From assembly GCA_938075415.1 (NCBI GenBank), contig CALJHC010000004.1, positions 186,001 to 250,000 of the forward strand: DNA of 64,000 nucleotides, given 5' to 3'. Under the pieces are notes generated by a model that saw only the letters and a list, made by a program, of their open reading frames with translations, searched no databases and had not been told where the DNA came from. The translations under genes and the position numbers were made by a program. This DNA comes from an uncultured Rubripirellula sp. Its GTDB lineage: Bacteria; Planctomycetota; Planctomycetia; Pirellulales; Pirellulaceae. Positions 17,722 through 27,237 of this stretch are shown here, piece after piece; the first letter of the stretch is position 1; every line of letters begins with the position of its first letter.

Positions 17722-18444
17722 ATGAAGCGACGCCTCTCTCTCTGCATACTCTCCACGCTTTTCATCACCGCGGTCAGCACCACCGTTCTCGCTCAGAATC
17801 AAGAAGACTCCCATGATGCGGTACGCCCCGCACCACGAGAGGGTGGCTGGATGAAGCGGCACGAAGCCATGAACAATCGTGTCGCTCAAGGGAATGTTGA
17901 CCTGGTCTTTATCGGTGACTCCATAACCCAGGGATGGGAAGGACGAGGAAAAAAGGTTTGGGCCGAATTTTACGGTGATCGCAACGCTGTCAACTTGGGA
18001 ATCGGGGGCGATCGAACTCAACATGTCATCTGGCGTCTTCAAAACGGTAACCTCAAAAACATTGCACCAAAAGCTGCAGTGATCATGATCGGAACCAACA
18101 ACTCGGGAAGCAACACACCGGATCAAATTGCGGAGGGAATCTCGGATATCGTTGACGTCCTTAAGGAAAAAACCCCCAACACCAAAATCCTCCTGCTAGC
18201 GACCTTTCCGCGCGGAGCAGATGCGAACGATGGACGCCGAAAAGTCAACGAACAATGCAATGCCATTGCTTCCAAACTTGCCGACAATCAAAAGATTTTT
18301 TACCTGGACATCGGCTCAGAATTCTTGAGCGATGACAAAACACTCTCCAGGGAGATCATGCCAGATCTTCTACACTTAAGTGAGCAGGGTTACACGATTT
18401 GGGCCAAGTCAATCGAATCCAAGCTCAGTGAACTCCTAAAATAG
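17722..18444 (+). CDS. Secreted SGNH/GDSL hydrolase (PAF-acetylhydrolase-like)
   Basis: A 240-residue protein starting at the ATG at 17722 with AGGA seven bases upstream and a signal peptide ending near VLAQ (residue 24). The SGNH blocks are all present: GDSITQGW with the nucleophile Ser67, NLGIGGDRTQ (oxyanion Gly), IGTNNSG (oxyanion Asn), and DLLHLSEQGY with the catalytic Asp215 and His218. The spacing and the GDRTQHVIWRL block match the subgroup near the PAF-acetylhydrolase beta/gamma subunits. In bacteria such enzymes usually remove acetyl or acyl groups from sugars or polysaccharides. Substrate not determined. It is followed by a perfect hairpin. Confidence 0.93.
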   Translation: MKRRLSLCILSTLFITAVSTTVLAQNQEDSHDAVRPAPREGGWMKRHEAMNNRVAQGNVDLVFIGDSITQGWEGRGKKVWAEFYGDRNAVNLGIGGDRTQHVIWRLQNGNLKNIAPKAAVIMIGTNNSGSNTPDQIAEGISDIVDVLKEKTPNTKILLLATFPRGADANDGRRKVNEQCNAIASKLADNQKIFYLDIGSEFLSDDKTLSREIMPDLLHLSEQGYTIWAKSIESKLSELLK

Positions 18445-18472
18445 CGGGGAAAACTCCACCGTCTTTCAAGAT

Positions 18473-18500
18473 ATTCACCGCGGATTCATTCGCGGTGAAT
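18473..18500 (+). terminator. Strong hairpin after the SGNH hydrolase, possible terminator
   Basis: A perfect 10-bp inverted repeat, ATTCACCGCG and CGCGGTGAAT, with an eight-base loop, begins 29 bases after the stop codon. It is followed by CTCCTGTTT rather than a real T-tract, so termination efficiency is uncertain. Confidence 0.6.
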
Positions 18501-18666
18501 CTCCTGTTTGGACACTCGATGCAGCGACCAGAGACGCTGGTCATGATTTGCACAACGCTTTCAGTAATCGCTTTCAGAACCACTCATCTCACAACGCTCT
18601 CGGTCAGTAATCAACACGGAAAAAGAAAACATCATCCTCGTCCTCGCATCAACTCGAACAAAACTA

Positions 18667-19893
18667 ATGAAAACTTCACAGAATCCGATTCCCAGAAACC
18701 CGTTCCTGTTTTCATGTGTTGCATGCATCGTAATGACAGTGATCAATTCCAATATTTTGATTGCCACCGAAAACATTCCCACAAGTCAATGGCAGCGAGT
18801 TGAGATCGATGAAATCGAAATTGGATATGGACTACAAATTGCCGACGTCAATGGAGACCAAAGACCCGACATCGTGCTGGCCGACAAGTCCACGATCCAG
18901 TGGTACGAAAATCCTTCATGGAATAAACACGTCATTGCTCGTAATCTTACCGAACGAGACAACGTCTGCATCACTGCGAGGGACATTGATGGAGACGGCA
19001 AGTGCGAGATTGCCGTGGGCGGGCAATGGAACTACAGGGAGAGTGTGAAAGATGGTGCGGTTCACTACTTGGCACCACCAAAAGACAGGACCCAAACATG
19101 GACTCCCGTCAAGCTTCATCATGAGCCAAGTGTTCATCGGATGCATTGGGTGCGTGGACCGGGTGAACAGCATCGCCTTTTTGTAAAACCGCTTCGAGGT
19201 CGCGGTAGTGTGGATGGAAATGGTGCGGGACTGAGGTTGCTGGAATATTCCCCTGTTACACCGAGTAAGCATCAATGGAACCATGAAGTCGTCTGCGACT
19301 TCTTGCATCTATCGCATAATTTCCACCCCGTTAATTGGGATGACGATCCAGAAGAAGAAATCATCGTGGCTGCCAAAGAGGGTGTTTGGCACTTTGACCG
19401 AACCAGTACGGTGTCAGGAAAAGAAAACTGGAAAGCGACTCAACTTACGGAAGCCTTTGCCGGTGAAATCCGCGATGGAATGCTTCCCGGTGGAAAACGG
19501 TTCATCGTGGCGATACAACCCATGCATGGTTCAACCGCAGCGGCGTATCGAGAACCCGACAAAGGTCAAGACAAGTGGGAACTTTGCAAAGTCCTCAGCG
19601 AATCCCTAAAAGATGGTCACGCACTAGCATGCGAGGATTTCCTGGGCGTTGGATCAGATCAAATCATTGTGGGCTGGAGAGCAATGAACGAACCAGGCGT
19701 GCCGGGCATCAGTCTCTTTGCCCCACTGGACGACCAAGGTAATCAATGGCGAGAAAATCGGCTCTCGGCGGAAGAGATTGCGGTGGAAGACATCAAAGCA
19801 GGTGACCTCAACAATGATGGAAAAGTGGATGTGATCGCTGCCGCGAGACAAACCAAAAACCTGGTGATCTTCTACAACGAAACGAAAGACTAA
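18667..19893 (+). CDS. FG-GAP/VCBS repeat protein, secreted
   Basis: A 408-residue protein with an N-terminal hydrophobic segment (about residues 12-35) that serves as a signal peptide. Calcium-loop motifs of the FG-GAP/VCBS type recur: ADVNGDQRPDIVLAD, RDIDGDGKCEIAVGG, a degenerate DDDPEEEIIVAAKEG and GDLNNDGKVDVIAAAR. This is consistent with a seven-bladed propeller. No catalytic domain is attached. Such stand-alone propellers are frequent in planctomycetes and usually serve in binding or cell-surface contacts. No good ribosome binding site was seen. The neighbours are the SGNH hydrolase upstream on the same strand and a sialidase-like gene that converges on it. Confidence 0.85.
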   Translation: MKTSQNPIPRNPFLFSCVACIVMTVINSNILIATENIPTSQWQRVEIDEIEIGYGLQIADVNGDQRPDIVLADKSTIQWYENPSWNKHVIARNLTERDNVCITARDIDGDGKCEIAVGGQWNYRESVKDGAVHYLAPPKDRTQTWTPVKLHHEPSVHRMHWVRGPGEQHRLFVKPLRGRGSVDGNGAGLRLLEYSPVTPSKHQWNHEVVCDFLHLSHNFHPVNWDDDPEEEIIVAAKEGVWHFDRTSTVSGKENWKATQLTEAFAGEIRDGMLPGGKRFIVAIQPMHGSTAAAYREPDKGQDKWELCKVLSESLKDGHALACEDFLGVGSDQIIVGWRAMNEPGVPGISLFAPLDDQGNQWRENRLSAEEIAVEDIKAGDLNNDGKVDVIAAARQTKNLVIFYNETKD

Positions 19894-20059
19894 AAAGAAT
19901 TGAAGTCGATGCTTCAGAATGAATGGGTGCGACTGAACCTACCCGCTAAATTCTGATCCGCCATTCCCGATCGACCGTACGATCGGAGTCTGCATGCGTT
20001 AACGAACTGGCCAGAGTTGATTTCGGCCATGCTCCCCGACCAAACTCTCTCTCCAAGCA

Positions 20060-21112
20060 CTATTGAGATGCGATCTTCAGGTCAGCAAGATAAATCGCAG
20101 TGATCGTCTCACCATCACCGTTTTTCTCATGGCTGGAATACCAGGAAACAACAGCCTCGGTGTCACTCAACGCAATGAAACCGGGGTAAGAGTTGTCTCC
20201 ACCACTGGGCAGTTCTGCGAATTGGATCAATTCGTTTCCCTTCAGCCAACAGAGTGAGGTTTTGGCGCCCTGTGACGTCTGACGTCGACCACCAACAACC
20301 CAACGATTACCCCACTTAATGAGCAACGGACCTCCGATGTATCGATCCAAATCATCTCGTTCCCAATTCTCATATGGGGGCTTGGAGCGAACAATCTGAG
20401 CACGGTCGCTTCCCCGTCTCGCGATTCCCAGAACTTCACCGCCGGGCAAGAAGTCAAATGCAGTCTCATCACCTCGAATCTCCTGGAACAGCGCCCGCTT
20501 CTTCCAGGTAAATCCATCATCACTAACTAGCATCGCGGACTCAACCAACGGACCTTCACCCCGTGCTCTGACATCAAACTGATGCTTGCGGCGTCCGCAA
20601 AGATAAGCCTTGCCATTGGCGACATTTGCTTTCCAAATGTAATGCCCAAACGTCCCCTCGAGCATTGTCGGTTCGCTCCATCGCTGTCCATCGCTCGTGC
20701 AGACGGCGTACCCCAAATGCAAATTCAAATCATAATCCGCGACGGGGATGGTTTCTTCACCGCTAAACCATGTACCGGTGTAGACAAAAAGCTTCTCTTT
20801 GAAAACTAAAAAATGCGGGTCGCGAGTATCACGCAAGGCTACGGAAAACTGATGGACTTGCTGCCAACTTTCCAAGTCGCGACTCCTCATGACAATCACT
20901 GAGGCACTCGGGTGAACCATATGCCCATCAGGGCAACTACGGAAAGTCAGGTAATAGTCATCATTGAATTGCACCAAGTCCGTGAATGCATTGTGCTCGC
21001 CGTTATGAAAAACCCGACGCACCTTCTGTACGACAACAGCGGGCGGGGACTCGGCCTGCACTTGAAGCACATGAACGATTAGCAAACAACACAAAAGTAT
21101 CAGTCGATTCAT
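20060..21112 (-). CDS. Secreted BNR/sialidase-like beta-propeller protein
   Basis: A 350-residue protein. The start is set at the ATG at 21112 (GGAG seven bases upstream), two codons inside the longer frame that begins with TTG. A signal peptide ends after VQA (about residue 21). Asp-box-like motifs occur in SRDLESWQQ and SDDGFTWKKR. The pattern FTDLVQFNDDYYLTFRS near the start and GGPLLIKWGNRWVVGGRR later fit a five- or six-bladed glycosidase-like propeller. I do not see the full arginine triad of true sialidases, so it may act on other glycans or only bind them. It is the last gene of a minus-strand run with the DUF389, SASA and CehA genes. Confidence 0.8.
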   Translation of the reverse strand: MNRLILLCCLLIVHVLQVQAESPPAVVVQKVRRVFHNGEHNAFTDLVQFNDDYYLTFRSCPDGHMVHPSASVIVMRSRDLESWQQVHQFSVALRDTRDPHFLVFKEKLFVYTGTWFSGEETIPVADYDLNLHLGYAVCTSDGQRWSEPTMLEGTFGHYIWKANVANGKAYLCGRRKHQFDVRARGEGPLVESAMLVSDDGFTWKKRALFQEIRGDETAFDFLPGGEVLGIARRGSDRAQIVRSKPPYENWERDDLDRYIGGPLLIKWGNRWVVGGRRQTSQGAKTSLCWLKGNELIQFAELPSGGDNSYPGFIALSDTEAVVSWYSSHEKNGDGETITAIYLADLKIASQ

Positions 21113-21174
21113 CCTCAATCTCCAATGAACAGTTTTTCATCTGCATCAGCGCAGACAATTCTTTCCAGACCAAA

Positions 21175-22641
21175 TCAACTGGTCAGAAAAATGGGGCGTA
21201 AAATCCAGATAAAAATCATGAGGGCCATTAACAACAGGAAGGCGATCGACCGAAGTACCCAGCGGTCGTCCGAAGCTCCGCTGGAATCTGGCCGCATGCC
21301 CCGAAGCCATAGAACAAAGGAGGAGCCAATCATGATGGTTAGCACATTCACGGACACCAGCAAAAGAGGCCCCGTGATTGGCACGCCTCGTTCCGAGTCT
21401 TCCCATTCCTGAAATGCGAGCTGCAATCCGGCGGTTGCAATAGGCGGCACCAGCGCGGCGGCAATAGCAGCACCGGCTAACGCCGAGGATAAATGCCGCC
21501 GGGTACGAGCATAAGAGGCTGCTAGCCCGCCAACGAGCCCGACGCAAAAATCCAAAGGCGATGGCTGACACCTTGCCCACATCTCATTGGTGTTCACAGG
21601 TTCGCGGAAAATCAGGAACAACCCTCCAAAGACAAAGCTCGCCGCGAACGCACTGACGAACCCCCAAAAAATTGCCACCAAAGATGACTTAAAAAGAGGG
21701 CGATTACCCTGCGTCAACGCAAGACCCGCACCCAAAATAGGCGTCATCAGTGGCGCGATTAACATCGCACCAATGATCACCGATGGTGAATTCTGAAGCA
21801 AACCAAACGAGGCCATCATTGAAGACGCCGCTATGAGTCCAACAAATTCCATGTTTGGCCGTGAACCCAATGTCAAATCATTCGCCAAATCAATACGTTC
21901 CTCACGCTCCATCGCTGGAGCGATACGGCTCGCTCGGGCAAGTACCCGCGAAGAGAGTGACTCAATCAATGAATCTCCTCGCCTGACTAAAACCAAATCA
22001 GAAATCTCTTCCTTTCTCAGCATGGCTAGAGCAGCGGCGTAGAGCGGATCTCTTATTTTGACTTGCTCAAATTCAATCAGAAAGATGGGGTTCGCTCCGG
22101 TGGAAAGCTTGTCCTCCATTGCACTCTCAAGACTCTCGGAAATACCCTCAGTTGATCCGGATGACAATTCAGCAATCGTGGGTTTGCCCGTGGCACCGAA
22201 AAGCTGCGATACAATTCCCCGGATTTTTGGCGATAAACCTGTTCGCATCTCAACGAGCGGCAAAGCATTTCCCTCTCGCAACCCACATCCCTTAACCCAT
22301 AAAACGGGAACTCGAGCACCACTAAAAAATTCCTGCTGCAAGGAAGACTCGCTGCTTCGGTAAAAAACCAGCACCGCTGCACAGCTCTCCTGCTTAACCC
22401 TCTCATGGATCTTTGCATCAATTTTTTCTTCTGAGGGAGAAAACTGATGCAGATATATTGCGTCTAAACCGTCGTCAGCATATTTCTGAATTCTCAGTTG
22501 AACAGATTGCGTCAGCGCACCTTTCTGATCAGCGATAACAAGCAAATGAAGCTCGAGATCATCAAGAACGCGCCGCGCACTCAGCCAATCCAATGCGAGT
22601 GAAAGGCCATGCTCGGAGGTGATGACGCAAGCAATCTGCAT
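21175..22641 (-). CDS. DUF389 (TIGR00341-like) membrane protein with an N-terminal UspA-like domain
   Basis: A 488-residue protein. Residues 1-120 look like a universal-stress-protein-like alpha/beta domain (MQIACVITSEHGLSLALDWL, LELHLLVIAD, CAAVLVFYRSS). A second soluble stretch follows to about residue 255. From about residue 265 the DUF389 membrane part begins: NMEFVGLIAASSMMASFGLL, SVIIGAMLIAPLMTPILGAG, and further helices to the C-terminal IFIWILRPIFL. The GAMLIAPLMTPI block is the family signature. Its transport or sensing role is not known. The ATG at 22641 is the first in the frame and lacks a strong ribosome binding site. Located 62 bases upstream of the sialidase-like gene. Confidence 0.9.
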   Translation of the reverse strand: MQIACVITSEHGLSLALDWLSARRVLDDLELHLLVIADQKGALTQSVQLRIQKYADDGLDAIYLHQFSPSEEKIDAKIHERVKQESCAAVLVFYRSSESSLQQEFFSGARVPVLWVKGCGLREGNALPLVEMRTGLSPKIRGIVSQLFGATGKPTIAELSSGSTEGISESLESAMEDKLSTGANPIFLIEFEQVKIRDPLYAAALAMLRKEEISDLVLVRRGDSLIESLSSRVLARASRIAPAMEREERIDLANDLTLGSRPNMEFVGLIAASSMMASFGLLQNSPSVIIGAMLIAPLMTPILGAGLALTQGNRPLFKSSLVAIFWGFVSAFAASFVFGGLFLIFREPVNTNEMWARCQPSPLDFCVGLVGGLAASYARTRRHLSSALAGAAIAAALVPPIATAGLQLAFQEWEDSERGVPITGPLLLVSVNVLTIMIGSSFVLWLRGMRPDSSGASDDRWVLRSIAFLLLMALMIFIWILRPIFLTS

Positions 22642-22816
22642 ATCTTGATTCTCACTTCAAACACAACAACAAAAAAATTGCCCCAAGAACCGCAATCGAT
22701 GACTAAGCAGCTTGTTGGCCCGTAATAAAAATTATCGCAGTGCCGCTTTTGCTTGGAAGGATCCTAACAATGACGGAAGACGCCGAAACTCCCTTCAATG
22801 GACAGACTGCCTCAAC

Positions 22817-23539
22817 TTACGGCTCCACATTTGCCTTCACTAACTCAATCGCTGACTCGGCAAAACGCGTTCCCAGAATTTTGTAACCCTCTGCGGAATA
22901 ATGAAGATCGTTAATAATCTTACGTCCTTTTCGATTCAAGCCATCATTTAAATCATCTGTATTCACCCATCGAAAACGCTCACTCGAATCAGCAACTTCA
23001 ACCTGAATCTCTCGTAGTTTCGTCCACTCCTGATACCCCTTATTCGCTAAGTCATAATCACTCAAACGACCAATAATGAACGAGATATCTTTGCGGTTCA
23101 AATCATCACTGACCTGCTGATATAAGCCAAGCAGACTTTCTTTGTAAACGGATCCCCATCCCATTTTCGCATCTCGCTCACCCTGCATCCAAATCAACGT
23201 CACCGAAGCAAGGGTCTTCCCCTTGATCGCTTGAGAGACTTTCTCCATAAGCCGGACATAAAGGTCACCTGTTGTTTTAGGTCGCTCACCCGACGGTGAC
23301 TTCCAATTCTTGTACCAACGTTGAATCGGCTGTCCTCCCACAGCATCCTGGACAACCACAACGTGTTCCTCACCGAAAGCACTTTCAACCGCGGGTGTGA
23401 AAGCCTCGTCGGGCCGATGCCCCGCCATGTTGGACTGACCAGAAAGAATAAAAAGATGCACCCCTTCCGTTGCCCATACCGAACCTAACATTGAGTTCAG
23501 GAGCAAAAAAACGACTGCGATTCGAATTGACGAAGACAT
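22817..23539 (-). CDS. Secreted SASA-type esterase (sialate O-acetylesterase-like)
   Basis: A 240-residue protein. The start is set at the ATG at 23539 (AAGG ten bases upstream) and not the TTG ten codons earlier. The signal peptide ends near VWA. The catalytic block FILSGQSNMAG carries the nucleophile Ser of the SASA family. WMQGERDA and the late DLHYSAEGYKILG supply the Glu-containing loop and the Asp-His pair. The family removes O-acetyl groups from sialic acids or xylan-type sugars. It sits between the DUF389 and CehA genes on the same strand. The substrate is open; the esterase call itself is strong. Confidence 0.92.
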   Translation of the reverse strand: MSSSIRIAVVFLLLNSMLGSVWATEGVHLFILSGQSNMAGHRPDEAFTPAVESAFGEEHVVVVQDAVGGQPIQRWYKNWKSPSGERPKTTGDLYVRLMEKVSQAIKGKTLASVTLIWMQGERDAKMGWGSVYKESLLGLYQQVSDDLNRKDISFIIGRLSDYDLANKGYQEWTKLREIQVEVADSSERFRWVNTDDLNDGLNRKGRKIINDLHYSAEGYKILGTRFAESAIELVKANVEP

Positions 23540-23720
23540 AGAGCAATTACCTTGAAAAGACGACTTCAAGCGAGAACACCAACTGCGTACTTGAAGCCAA
23601 AATCAGAAACGACAAAACGCAAACTGAAACCTTTAGCAATCCCATTTGACTCGACCGCATTCACTATACCGATCAATGGCAGGACCACCTCCGCGATACA
23701 AGTGATCAGGAAATTAACAA

Positions 23721-26186
23721 TCAGTCGTTAAGTGATACATAGATTGGATTGCTAACCACGACCGGCTGCCGCTTTCCCTCCTTAGCACCCATCACTCGCC
23801 CCAGTTGCAGGCGTTCGCCAATCGCAGCCACGATCACGAATGAATCATCGGATAGTTTTAACGGCAATGACTGTTCAAACTTGATCACGCCCTGGCCAAA
23901 TGATTCAGGATTTTCCGATCGGGTACGGGTAAGACTCGGCCGCGAGATCCCATTCACAAAAACTTCCACGCGATTGACATCCAACCAGTTCGCACATTGA
24001 ATTTTGACGTCCAGCGAGGCGTCTCCCGTTGCGATCTCCACCGCATCTCCGACCTCCGCAGCAACGGTTAAATCAGGGTGTTTCAGTTGAACACTCATGA
24101 ACGGCCCGGTCGACATGATCACTTGACCCGCTTCCAGTCTCTCTGTCATCTCATCTGTTGATATCTTGGCAGGAATATCAGTGCTGCAGCGAATCCAATT
24201 ACGGAGTGATCCGCTTCCATGCCAGTTGTAATGGGCATCCGTATTCACGACACCGGGAATACGCTTCCCCGATCCAATCAGATTCATCCAGGGAAGCATG
24301 CGATTAGTGTTTGGATTCTTTAGCTCTGCTGTCTCCTCCGCATCCAGAAAGATCATCTCTGGCGGATGAATCTCGATGACATCCATGAATTCCAGCATCC
24401 CAGAAAACCCGCCATCTTCTTCACCATCAAGATTGCGATCACGCAACATCTGTTGCATATTTGGATGGTTCGTCTGAACTACCTTCTTGGAGCCATCGTC
24501 CCACATTGCCAAACGTGCGATTTGATTGACAGGATCCTGATTGTCAGTTCGGGGTCCGCCACCATCCTGAGCGTAAGGTGACCAATTGAGAGGAAAAGCG
24601 TTCTGGTGATTGATAGGAAGTATCGACCCTGTCAATTCCATGCCAGTGCATGTTGCCATGAATCGTTCAGCACCTAGGATCGCCAATTGATCATCATAGG
24701 ACTCAATTCGCTGATGTTCTGTACAGGGTGCAAATTCCAGATGTTCGCAAATAAGATTTTCCACGCGACCTAGTTGATCGGAAGTATTATCTCCGGAGGG
24801 ACTACTGTGACTGTGTAATTCCGCGCTGACCCATCCGGTGGTATCCACGACACGCTTCAAAGTGGCTGACAAATCACCCATTTGCCCAGCCTTTAAATCA
24901 ATCTCTCGATACTCGACATCGTACTCTGGACCACGACTAATCAAGACGTCATAAACACCCGGTGGTATCGAACGGTGAATGGTACCGTCGGCAGAGTAAA
25001 CGCAATTCCCAACAGAACCACTTTGGCTATCGATCCCAAACACAGGATCAGTTGTCGCGTTGCCACTTCCATCCGACTTGCCAAAGAAAGTCACCTTGCA
25101 AGGAATGTCAGAACCGTCTTGACCAGTCACCTTTAACTTGACGCTTGTTGCACTACCAAGCTGCACAACATGCTTGGCCGCGGATTCGGTCACATTCAAA
25201 ACAACCTCCGTTGCCTCGTGCCCAATGGCCTTGGCTTTCAATCGGTAATTTCCCTGGGGGAGATGAACCGTCGAAACACCGTCATCAGAAACATGCCACG
25301 TTGTGGAAACGATCGCGTCGGGTGAATCAGAACCATCCAAGCTCAACTCAATTCGTGGCTGATCTCCAACAGCACCCTGAACCACAACCCTTTGCGGAGA
25401 TCCACCAGATAAAATCCCCCACAAGTCCAAAGGCGAAGACGCGGGAATGATCTTTGTTGACCAGGTCGATACGCCATCCAAAACTTCCAAACCGGAGCTA
25501 CCGTAACGTAACTGCCGCATCCGATCCTTACTCCAATCCGGACTCGAATCAGCGAGATCATTGAGAAACCCGTAGGTTTGCCTGAAGTGTTTGTCCTCAC
25601 AATAAGCGACGTTCAACTCATCAATGGCTTCGAAGGCAAAGGTGCGGTCGGCGCGAACTCCATCAATTGGCTTCGCTTTCTCTTGGGTCCCCTTCTTGAT
25701 TTCAAAACGGACTCTGACAAACGGATCACCATCGGCAAGACGGTACTCAACGCTTGCAACACTTTCATCGTTGACAACGGACCTTGAGGATGTGCAACGC
25801 CAAAAAGCTTCACCCTCGTCAGTGACACCACGCTCAACCAGTTCATCGCTGAAAAACTGATACCGACCGGCACCGGGATAATAACAACTTAATTGATCCG
25901 AGGGATGATCCAGACGACTCAAATCAATGATGCAAGCTCCAACACCTCTCACCGTCATGTTTGCATCACGCAAGGCACCGGGCCGCGCGACAACGACGGC
26001 TATTTGATCGTTGCGCAAAACGTAATCACCATCGATCCAATCCACTTCTTTACCGGCTATCGGCTGACGGTTACCCGGCCCAATCTCTGAAACCTCTGCC
26101 GCGGGCGAAGAACCATCCAAACAAAACACAACGAAAAAGAGAGCAATTGTTTGCATAACCGAAGCTAAACGACAGATCTCTCTCAT
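23721..26186 (-). CDS. CehA/McbA-type PHP metallohydrolase, secreted, with beta domains
   Basis: An 821-residue protein. The ORF is open to 26474, but the ATG at 26186 gives a signal peptide directly (VMQTIALFFVVFCLDG), so it is preferred; the ATG at 26156 is an alternative. About 430 N-terminal residues are beta-rich, including a carboxypeptidase-regulatory-like sandwich near 300-430. The PHP domain follows: AELHSHSSPSGDN near residue 458, FAPCTEHQ near 488, VVQTNHPN near 572 and GVVNTDAHYNWHG near 648. These supply the His/Asp/Glu metal ligands. Named relatives hydrolyse carbaryl-type esters, but most members are uncharacterised phosphoesterases or amidohydrolases. It leads the minus-strand run ending at 20060. 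Confidence 0.9.
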   Translation of the reverse strand: MREICRLASVMQTIALFFVVFCLDGSSPAAEVSEIGPGNRQPIAGKEVDWIDGDYVLRNDQIAVVVARPGALRDANMTVRGVGACIIDLSRLDHPSDQLSCYYPGAGRYQFFSDELVERGVTDEGEAFWRCTSSRSVVNDESVASVEYRLADGDPFVRVRFEIKKGTQEKAKPIDGVRADRTFAFEAIDELNVAYCEDKHFRQTYGFLNDLADSSPDWSKDRMRQLRYGSSGLEVLDGVSTWSTKIIPASSPLDLWGILSGGSPQRVVVQGAVGDQPRIELSLDGSDSPDAIVSTTWHVSDDGVSTVHLPQGNYRLKAKAIGHEATEVVLNVTESAAKHVVQLGSATSVKLKVTGQDGSDIPCKVTFFGKSDGSGNATTDPVFGIDSQSGSVGNCVYSADGTIHRSIPPGVYDVLISRGPEYDVEYREIDLKAGQMGDLSATLKRVVDTTGWVSAELHSHSSPSGDNTSDQLGRVENLICEHLEFAPCTEHQRIESYDDQLAILGAERFMATCTGMELTGSILPINHQNAFPLNWSPYAQDGGGPRTDNQDPVNQIARLAMWDDGSKKVVQTNHPNMQQMLRDRNLDGEEDGGFSGMLEFMDVIEIHPPEMIFLDAEETAELKNPNTNRMLPWMNLIGSGKRIPGVVNTDAHYNWHGSGSLRNWIRCSTDIPAKISTDEMTERLEAGQVIMSTGPFMSVQLKHPDLTVAAEVGDAVEIATGDASLDVKIQCANWLDVNRVEVFVNGISRPSLTRTRSENPESFGQGVIKFEQSLPLKLSDDSFVIVAAIGERLQLGRVMGAKEGKRQPVVVSNPIYVSLND

Positions 26187-26944
26187 TGATACACCAGTTA
26201 CTTGGGGAAAGCAGGGGACTGCAAAGTGAAGGGGAAGAGTATAACCCAATCTTCCCATGCCAATGTTTGCAACCAATCCAACTCTCCCCAGATCATCAAC
26301 ATGATCCAAAACCACCGGATTCTTAAACGGAATACGAGACGTCCAACAAAAGAGATGCTTTTCCGGCACACCCCCAGGGACCGATTCACTGACGATTCGC
26401 AGAGATTTCTTAATGACAATCTCTGATCTCTTGAACGACCAGCCAGCGTCTCGACGCCGACCTCTTTGAGTCAAGTATCCAGTTGACTCGCGAAACCAGG
26501 CTAAACCTCGCTACCTTGGCCGAAAACATCTGCCTTAAAAAGAAGCTGTACCTCACCAATACAACATCGAATCTAAATAGATGCCCTGAAGGCGAGAACC
26601 CTCAGGCCTGATAGTCGCCTGACAATGTCGCGGCTTTAATCTTTGCGGTCACCACCTGCCTGAGATAGGATTCACACCTGCAGGTAGTCTTGGGAAGAAG
26701 ATAAACTCAAAACAAACCGCGTCAACTCGAAAAGGCCGGCTTGCCTGGGTTGTCTGAGTTGAGCATCAAGTCCCCCGACCTCAGAATGCGAGAGATTTCA
26801 CTAACGCTGAACACGCCGCATTGCTTAGCAAGAAAAACCCCTTGCCATCGAACACCACGAATCCTCGCTTGATCCTCGCTGCTCTATTTTGACGCAATCA
26901 CCCTTAATCCAACATCGTGCCTTTTCTCTCAACAGGAAATGACC
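26187..26944. other. Long divergent spacer before the LapA-like gene
   Basis: It contains a perfect 7-bp inverted repeat (GAGTCAA/TTGACTC, 26468-26489, loop eight bases) and a 10-bp palindrome ACCTGCAGGT near 26672-26681. No ORF with a recognisable product is present. Both flanking genes must take their promoters from here. Confidence 0.45.
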
Positions 26945-27190
26945 ATGCACAAAGCCTATCTTGCATTCACAATCATCGCCTTTGGAGCGACGCTCATCTT
27001 CTCATTCCAAAACAGAGAGACCATCTCCGTCTCTTTCTTGACAGCGTCCGTTGAAATCCCAAAAGTTGCTGTGATCGGTTGCTCTTACCTGCTAGGGATG
27101 ATCACTGGCTGGGGATTATTCGGAATGATGAAGCACGCCCTTCGGAATTCAAGAGGTGGACTCAAGAGAAAAAGTGATTCATCAGAGTGA
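26945..27190 (+). CDS. LapA-domain (DUF1049) small membrane protein
   Basis: An 81-residue protein. The ATG at 26945 is chosen over 26939 because AGGA at 26934-26937 is then seven bases away. Two membrane helices, AYLAFTIIAFGATLIFSFQN and VAVIGCSYLLGMITGWGLFG, flank the short loop RETISVSFLTASVEIP. The FQN...V.V.FL..S.E.P pattern is the lipopolysaccharide-assembly LapA domain. In E. coli LapA works with LapB in controlling LPS synthesis; no lapB is nearby, so a shared role is only a guess. The tail is basic (RGGLKRKSD). Confidence 0.8.
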   Translation: MHKAYLAFTIIAFGATLIFSFQNRETISVSFLTASVEIPKVAVIGCSYLLGMITGWGLFGMMKHALRNSRGGLKRKSDSSE

Positions 27191-27237
27191 ATCAAATGGA
27201 AGAGCAATCGACACCTTCGTTTTCTGAAGACGACTCG

